In this document: positions 7,858 through 12,576 of the stretch, piece after piece
How the letters are laid out: every line of letters starts with the position of its first letter
Numbering within the stretch: the first letter of the stretch is position 1
Origin: Coemansia sp. RSA 1804
Lineage: Eukaryota; Kickxellomycota; Kickxellomycetes; Kickxellales; Kickxellaceae
NCBI GenBank assembly: GCA_027578815.1
Contig: JANBTH010000695.1
Span: 1-12,576, forward strand
DNA length: 12,576 nucleotides
Direction of reading: 5' to 3'
Position numbers and translations under genes: made by a program
The notes under the pieces: model-generated
Databases searched by the model: none
What the model saw: only the letters and a program-made list of their open reading frames with translations
What the model was told of the DNA's origin: nothing

Positions 7858-8668
7858 GACCACGCTCGAACGAAAAGAAGTATTATTGTGTTTGTATATT
7901 GCCGAGGAATTCAAAGAAAAAGAACGGGATAAGGAAAACGTCGGGATAGAGAGAAGAAGAAGGAGGCAGAAGGAAATGCATTGGTTCTAAAATATCCGAC
8001 AAGGAAACAGCCAGCGGAGATGTGTATGTGTTGTTGTTGTTTTTTTTTGCAGATCACCACATTATCTATAAAAACATCAAAGCCAACTTGCATAACAAAT
8101 GGCGTTGCCGCAAGGTTGTTACGTCACAAGTGCATTTGAGTAGGCGATGGTGATGAGGTCAGACTAAAAATCATTTAAGCGGACTCGCATGCAGATAAAA
8201 TTCAGCTAGGTTCTGTGCTTAATTTGAATTACGGGGTGTAGTATGCTAGTGAGTTGCAAGGTGTTTCGGTGGATTTGCTGGTTGCTGGTTTAGCATCGCA
8301 ATAGACAGGACATGAAAGAAGAAAAAGAAGGACACAAAAACAATGCACTAAAACCATACGCCAGCGCATGTATCAATTTCATCCCGCAATGTTTACATGT
8401 TTCTGAGTGTAGATTCAATCGGTCTGTGATGATTGCAATCGGGTGATTGTGGCTCAATCAATCTTCTGTGCATTGGCAAGGCAAAAACCGAGAGCCTGGT
8501 GCTTTTCAGTCCCATCTTTCCCTTTCCCTTCTCTCCTATTCAACCACGTCGTACTGTCTTTTATTCAGCTATAGCCTGCCCCTGTCCTTCCTTCTTCTTT
8601 CTTCTAGTTCTTTTTCCTGAATTGAATTGCTCTGCCTTTTGGTTTCAGCTGCTGTCCCCGCAAGAGAC
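7858..8668. promoter_or_regulatory. Divergent promoter region of the transporter (-) and uridine kinase gene (+)
   Basis: This 811-bp gap has no convincing gene. Next to the transporter start there is a purine-rich tract on the plus strand (about 7914-7978), which is a pyrimidine tract in the transporter's orientation, and a CCAAT core (ATTGG at 7980-7984). A TTG-rich then T-rich run lies at about 8028-8048. TTACGTCA, a CRE/ATF-like octamer, is at 8119-8126. The palindrome GATTGCAATC is at 8431-8440. Towards the kinase there is ATTGG at 8472-8476 and a CT-rich tract at about 8506-8616. A TTTTGGTTTCAG run at 8638-8649 resembles a 3' splice site, so a 5'-UTR intron is possible. Confidence 0.45.
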
Positions 8669-10087
8669 ATGGCCAGTATTTCCACGAAAAGCGTGCGGGA
8701 CTCGACGCTGCTTCTGAAAAGCGCAGGACGGCCTCCGTGGTACACGCCCGATGGAAAGAACATTCCTACATACATGGTCGGCGTTGCTGGTGGCAGCGCC
8801 AGCGGGAAGACAAGCGTTGCTAAGCGCATCTATGAAAGCCTCGATGTTCCGTGGGTCATTATTGTTAGCATGGATTCATTCTATCGCCAGCTGACGCCTG
8901 AAGAGTCGAAGCGGGCGTTTGAGAACAACCACGATTTCGACCATCCATCGAGCATGGACTATGCATCAGCACTGAGGGTTCTCACCGACTTGAAGCAAGG
9001 GAGAGCGACCGACATTCCTCAATACGACTTTGTGACCCATTCGCCAAGCAGCGAATGCCAGCATGTGTATGGCGCCAGCGTTGTCATATTTGAGGGCATT
9101 TTTGCGCTATATAATCCCGAGCTTTTCGGAATGATGGACATGAAGATATTCGTTGACACTGACAGCGATATATGCCTTGCACGCCGCATCAAGCGCGACA
9201 CAACTGAGCGTGGCCGCGATCCCGTGGGAATCCTTCAGCAGTACGAGCGGTTTGTCAAGCCCGCGTTTGACGGATTTGTGCGCCCAACTATGAATAACGC
9301 CGATGTCATAATCCCTCGAGGCCTTGACAACGAAGTTGCTATCGACCTTATGATTCAACACATCAAACGCCAGTTGAACGAGCGCAATAGGACGCTGATG
9401 CGCCCAAGGCTTGTAAGCCAGTACAGTGGGCCGGGCAGCCTTCAAGACACGCTGATAACTTTGCCGCAGTCAAACCAGGTGCGCGCCATGCAGACCATCC
9501 TTTGCGACCGGTCTACGCAGCGCAGCGATTTTGTATTCTATTCAGACCGTCTGTCCCGATTGGTTATCGAGTATGGATTAGACCAGCTCTGTCTGGAAAA
9601 GAAAACCGTAGAGACTCCGATGGGGGTACCCTACCATGGATATCGGCTGCCTCAGAGCGTTGCTGGCGTGACTGTGCTTCGTGCTGGCGGAGTAATGGAG
9701 AAGGCACTTCGAAGCGTCCTCCGGCCAGCGCATTACGGGAAGATACTTATAGTTGGGGACCCCGTCTCGCACGAGCCAAGACTGCATTACGTTAAGCTTC
9801 CGAGAGAAATGGACAAGCACAGCGTGCTTCTTATGGACTCCACTATTGTTTCCGGCGCAAACGCGATGATGGCCATTCGTATCTGCCTAGACCATGGCGT
9901 CAAGGAGGAAAGCATCGTTTTTGTCTCTCTGTTAGCAACGCCGCAGGGAGTGTATGCCATTCAGACTGCCTTTTCAAAAGTGAGGATCGTTGTTGCAATG
10001 CTGGAGCCCAATATATCCTCGGATAGTCTTTTGATTCGATCGGGATACGGGTTATTTGGAGATCGGTACTTTGGCACCGAGTACTAG
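8669..10087 (+). CDS. URK1: Uridine/cytidine kinase fused to a UPRT-like domain (Urk1/UCKL1 type)
   Basis: This pyrimidine-salvage enzyme phosphorylates uridine and cytidine to UMP and CMP. The 472-residue protein starts at the first in-frame ATG (8669; G at -3 and +4). The kinase half (about 35-235) has the P-loop GGSASGKTS (41-49), the Asp-containing substrate motif MDSFYR (68-73), NHDFDHPSSMD (87-97), VVIFEGIFALY (138-148) and the Arg-rich lid RRIKRDTTERGRD. The C-terminal half (about 268-472) is a uracil phosphoribosyltransferase-like domain with LRAGGVMEKALRSV (337-350) and terminal FGDRYFGTEY (463-472). The PRPP-loop region reads MDSTIVSGANAMMAI (389-403), lacking the canonical acidic-plus-TGG pattern of active UPRTs. 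Such degeneracy is normal in UCKL1/Urk1 proteins, so UPRT activity is doubtful. It is slightly shorter than yeast Urk1 (501). Confidence 0.93.
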   Translation: MASISTKSVRDSTLLLKSAGRPPWYTPDGKNIPTYMVGVAGGSASGKTSVAKRIYESLDVPWVIIVSMDSFYRQLTPEESKRAFENNHDFDHPSSMDYASALRVLTDLKQGRATDIPQYDFVTHSPSSECQHVYGASVVIFEGIFALYNPELFGMMDMKIFVDTDSDICLARRIKRDTTERGRDPVGILQQYERFVKPAFDGFVRPTMNNADVIIPRGLDNEVAIDLMIQHIKRQLNERNRTLMRPRLVSQYSGPGSLQDTLITLPQSNQVRAMQTILCDRSTQRSDFVFYSDRLSRLVIEYGLDQLCLEKKTVETPMGVPYHGYRLPQSVAGVTVLRAGGVMEKALRSVLRPAHYGKILIVGDPVSHEPRLHYVKLPREMDKHSVLLMDSTIVSGANAMMAIRICLDHGVKEESIVFVSLLATPQGVYAIQTAFSKVRIVVAMLEPNISSDSLLIRSGYGLFGDRYFGTEY

Positions 10088-10143
10088 ATCAGAAGCGAAG
10101 AGATATTTTTTTATCTTTTTACTAGAGCATTTCAGTTGGTATT

Positions 10144-10225
10144 TCTATAATCTATAATCTATAATCTATAATCTATAATCTATAATCTATAATCTATAAT
10201 CTATAATCTATAATCTATAGTCTAT
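10144..10225. repeat. Tandem heptamer repeat (TCTATAA)n
   Basis: Ten perfect tandem copies of TCTATAA run from 10144 to 10213. An eleventh copy follows with a final G (10214-10220), then a partial unit TCTAT to 10225. On the minus strand the unit is TTATAGA. The array sits between the stop codons of the convergent uridine kinase and HAX1-like genes, so it would lie in one or both 3' UTRs. Copy number should be polymorphic. It supplies repeated AT-rich motifs in the only place where both genes can end, so it may serve as a 3'-end signal, which is inference. Confidence 0.95.
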
Positions 10226-10263
10226 CCTGATGTCGTTCGTCTAATATGCTCTGTCGCATATAT

Positions 10264-11154
10264 CTATTCATCCTTGTCATACGATCCAACCCCAGGAAGG
10301 GTGTTGTCAGTGGTGATGGTAGTGGTTTCGTCCTCCTTTGAAGAATCCGGGTAATGTCTAGTGACAGTAGTCTTCTTTGTGCCATCGGTGTCGCGAACAA
10401 CCTTGCGGGTTTCAACAGATCCATCTGGCATGGTGCGCGATGAAAACTGGTAGTAGCTACTGTTGACTTTATCATTATAGACATCATCATCAGACTCTGG
10501 GAACGTCTTGTCGAAATTCGAAATCAGATCGCTTCTAAGCGCCTTAAAGAACAAAGATGTGTCAATTCCTTCCGGCGTCTGACGTTTGTCATTTTTATCC
10601 TGCCGCTCATCGGCGTTCTGGATGCTCGATTCGACATAATCCATAGCGTTTCTCAGCTGGCCAAACAGACTACCCACAGCCCATCTAGTTGTCTCGCCAA
10701 AAGCCTCACTCACAGGGCCGATGAGATTACGAATATCACGGTCTGTTGTATCCACATCACTCTCTTCCTCTGGCAACCAAGCATCCCTTTTCTCTCTTTT
10801 CATGTTCGACTGCGCTGGTGTCCTGGCCGAATGAACAACAACCGGAAAGAAGCTTTCGTGTCTTTTGATCCTATGTTTTGGAACATCAATGGAATCAAAA
10901 AGACCAAGCTGTCTGAGCAAGTGTGCGTATGGGGGCTCCCAGATTCTGCCATTGTGCATGAGCATTGGATATGTGCCGGGCTGGCGTGTAAATGGAAGGT
11001 CCATATCTACGATATTCTGGTTGTCTGGGAAATAACCAGACATAGGTGGAAGAAATGAATCAAAAAAGAGGGTTGAATTGCTGTCCGGATTTCTACGCCT
11101 GCTGTTCGTGAATCTATTGTCGCTTTTGCTGAATGAAGGTAGGGCAGTTTCCAT
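10264..11154 (-). CDS. HAX1/Mpm1-like protein, probably mitochondrial
   Basis: This 296-residue hydrophilic protein has no recognised catalytic domain. Its best landmark is a C-terminal block at about residues 238-272: S-S-R-T-M-P-D-G-S-V-E-T-R-K-V-V, then R-D-T-D-G-T-K-K-T-T-V-T-R-H, then a PDSSKED stretch. This follows the pattern at the C-terminus of animal HAX1 (PDG-VE-R, then D--G---TTVTRH--DSS) and is also suggestive of fungal Mpm1-type mitochondrial proteins. A Phe/Pro/Asp-rich N-terminus (29-57) and an amphipathic stretch around GPVSEAFGETTRWAVGSLFG (146-165) are visible. There is no clear transmembrane helix. The start is the first in-frame ATG at 11154; the frame is open upstream to 11187 without an ATG. 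Location and role are inferred from HAX1 and Mpm1, so the function remains uncertain. Confidence 0.72.
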   Translation of the reverse strand: METALPSFSKSDNRFTNSRRRNPDSNSTLFFDSFLPPMSGYFPDNQNIVDMDLPFTRQPGTYPMLMHNGRIWEPPYAHLLRQLGLFDSIDVPKHRIKRHESFFPVVVHSARTPAQSNMKREKRDAWLPEEESDVDTTDRDIRNLIGPVSEAFGETTRWAVGSLFGQLRNAMDYVESSIQNADERQDKNDKRQTPEGIDTSLFFKALRSDLISNFDKTFPESDDDVYNDKVNSSYYQFSSRTMPDGSVETRKVVRDTDGTKKTTVTRHYPDSSKEDETTTITTDNTLPGVGSYDKDE

Positions 11155-11378
11155 ACTGTCGCGATTGGAAAGATCGTAAAAATACAAAAAATAAAAAACG
11201 TTCGATTAAAGATAAGGATAGAGCATAAAAATCAAATGTCTCACAGGCAAGTGGAAACAAAAAAGGCTTTATTTTTCAAAGAGAAAACAACACAAAAAAC
11301 TACATTGGTTAAAATCGCGAGATATGGTTGGCGATTAAAAAAACAGAAAAGTCGTCTGAACCTGGGCATTGGCTGATT
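11155..11378 (-). promoter_or_regulatory. Intergenic gap: HAX1-like promoter and CWC24 3' end
   Basis: This A/T-rich 224-bp stretch lies between two genes on the minus strand. ATTGG at 11304-11308 gives a CCAAT box about 150 bp before the HAX1-like ATG, and a second ATTGG lies at 11164-11168. TTTATT at 11268-11273 is AATAAA on the minus strand, about 105 nt past the CWC24 stop, and is a good polyadenylation signal for it. If so, the upstream CCAAT box lies inside the CWC24 3' UTR. Confidence 0.4.
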
Positions 11379-12383
11379 TCATTTCTTGTAGTGCTCCTTC
11401 TCCTTCTCAAGCTCTCTAGCTCTATTGAACACGCCATTCGTCGCCGCACCGCATACAAAACACTTGGGGGTCTTTCGATAACGAGACAGAGCGCATGCTT
11501 CGCAAAAGTAATGAAAGCACTTTGTCACCACCGGCTTCGTAAAGGGTTTGCGACAGATAAAACAAGCAAATGGAAGTTCGCCCGATCCTTGTGCTTTGGA
11601 CTTTGCACGCCGTCTTTCAGAGCTAGCTGACGTACCGCCATCGTCATCACTATCAGACACAGACTCTACTTTCCACAGTCCCTCTCTGTCTCTCTGTGCA
11701 CCCTGCTGGGCCTCTTCAAACTCCTTTTCTAGCTGCCATCCTGTTTTGTAGTTACCTCTGTCATGCATAAAAACACACGAATCGCCGTATCCACAGTAGC
11801 CAGTCTCCTTATAGTCCTTGCAAACATTTGGCTGATAGTCAAAGACGGTGGTTGATCTCAGGTTCGACGGCGCCCTTACTGGACCAGTCCTTCGAGATCC
11901 GGTGCCGACGGCTCTGTTCGTATATCCATCTTTACCTACATATATCCCCTTCTCATTGGATTCGTTTTGTAAGGTATTCTGCATCTCCTGCTTGCTGCCA
12001 GCCTTTTCATAGGAAGCAGTACGTGTTGAGTCCATTGCCTTTCTAAAATGGTATTTGACTTTTGTAGAGTTCTTTGTGTCAAGATCGTTGGCATTACTGA
12101 CAGCGTCGTTATCTACAATGTCTGAAGATTTCTTCTCTATACTCGCATCAGACAGGCTATTCGACGATATAACTGTTCGAATTAGCTTTGGTTGCTTCGT
12201 GGCTCTAGAGCTGCTGCTTGGCACTGCATCTGCATTTGCTTCCTCATTGCCAGTGCCTTCAAGTGGTGTTGGCTCATCAGAGTGCTCATCGTTTAGAGGA
12301 CGCTTCCTTAGGTTTGTGCCTCGCCGTTTGCTTTTACGAAACATAGGCAGGGTTCTGGCCTCAATTCCCTTATCCATCTCCAT
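11379..12383 (-). CDS. CWC24: CWC24/RNF113 pre-mRNA splicing factor, CCCH plus RING zinc fingers
   Basis: Cwc24 joins the spliceosome at the Bact stage and guards the 5' splice site before the first catalytic step; the human homologue is RNF113A. The 334-residue protein begins with a basic segment containing MFRKSKRRGTNLRKR (14-28), as in RNF113. A Ser/Asp-rich disordered stretch follows to about 175. The CCCH finger is C188-x8-C197-x5-C203-x3-H207, preceded by STTVFDYQPNVCKDYKETGY. The linker has NYKTGWQLEKEFEE. The C3HC4 RING is C274-x2-C277-x11-C289-x-H291-x2-C294-x2-C297-x10-C308-x2-C311, with the hallmark ending PKCFVCG. Order, spacing and length all fit the family. The start is the first in-frame ATG, with a second at codon 3. 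No intron is evident. Confidence 0.96.
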   Translation of the reverse strand: MEMDKGIEARTLPMFRKSKRRGTNLRKRPLNDEHSDEPTPLEGTGNEEANADAVPSSSSRATKQPKLIRTVISSNSLSDASIEKKSSDIVDNDAVSNANDLDTKNSTKVKYHFRKAMDSTRTASYEKAGSKQEMQNTLQNESNEKGIYVGKDGYTNRAVGTGSRRTGPVRAPSNLRSTTVFDYQPNVCKDYKETGYCGYGDSCVFMHDRGNYKTGWQLEKEFEEAQQGAQRDREGLWKVESVSDSDDDGGTSASSERRRAKSKAQGSGELPFACFICRKPFTKPVVTKCFHYFCEACALSRYRKTPKCFVCGAATNGVFNRARELEKEKEHYKK

Positions 12384-12576
12384 AGCTACACTTTACAGTC
12401 AACTCTCCGGAATTACAAATACAACAATATCGTAGAATTAGGGCTGAACAAAATACGAATATATAAATAATTGGGAAGAGAAAAACAGAACATGAAAGCA
12501 TTTTCTCATGAGGTGATGCGTTGAAATAAAAATTATGCAGCCTCGCCCAAATCCAATCAGAATCGACTTTGAAATC
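12384..12576 (-). promoter_or_regulatory. CWC24 upstream region to the window edge
   Basis: On the minus strand a TATA-like element (TATATA at 12460-12465) lies about 77 bp before the start. CCAAT cores are at 12470-12474 (ATTGG) and 12553-12559 (CCAATCA on the plus strand). No reading frame of note lies here. The promoter role is inferred from position. Confidence 0.35.

Noticed and set aside
8312..8449. 45-codon plus-strand ATG frame upstream of the uridine kinase gene
   Set aside because: It is short, Lys/Asn-rich at its start, has no good donor to splice to the kinase, and shows no similarity I recognise.
10264..10281. C-terminal YDKDE of the HAX1-like protein as an ER-retrieval signal
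   Set aside because: It lacks the final Leu of KDEL/HDEL, and no signal peptide is present.

Overview
This is eukaryotic nuclear DNA, almost certainly fungal. It holds seven protein-coding genes with short intergenic gaps, on both strands, and six of the seven appear intronless. The evidence for a fungus is a fungal-style EFR3, an LST8 ending in the typical Lst8 terminus, a sucrose/alpha-glucoside (GPH family) transporter of fungal type, a fused uridine kinase/UPRT-like protein of the Urk1 type, and pyrimidine tracts ahead of start codons. Several proteins diverge from Ascomycete and Basidiomycete forms, and a HAX1-like protein is present. I therefore lean towards an early-diverging lineage (Kickxellomycotina-like, for example Coemansia relatives), but that placement is a guess. 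I saw no viral or transposon genes, tRNA, rRNA or CRISPR.

Layout from left to right. An EFR3 gene (+) is best modelled with a tiny 17-nt first exon at 214-230 and a 753-bp intron ending at 983; its large exon runs to 3825. It converges on CIA2 (-, 4004-4480). CIA2 shares a 416-bp divergent promoter with LST8 (+, 4897-5898). LST8 converges on a sucrose-type MFS transporter (-, 6085-7857). That transporter is divergent, across 811 bp, from a uridine kinase/UPRT-like gene (+, 8669-10087). The kinase converges on a HAX1/Mpm1-like gene (-, 10264-11154), with a 7-bp tandem repeat between them. The last gene is the splicing factor CWC24/RNF113 (-, 11379-12383), arranged head-to-tail with the HAX1-like gene.

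The genes are mostly housekeeping and do not form an obvious pathway: plasma-membrane PI4-kinase scaffold, cytosolic Fe-S targeting, TOR complex subunit, sugar uptake, pyrimidine salvage, a probable mitochondrial protein, and the spliceosome. EFR3 and LST8 both serve plasma-membrane/TOR signalling, but their proximity is probably incidental.

The points most worth a second look are the hidden EFR3 first exon, whose sequence is echoed at the 3' end of its intron; a CCAAT pentamer 110-200 bp upstream of all seven starts; and the heptamer repeat between two convergent genes.
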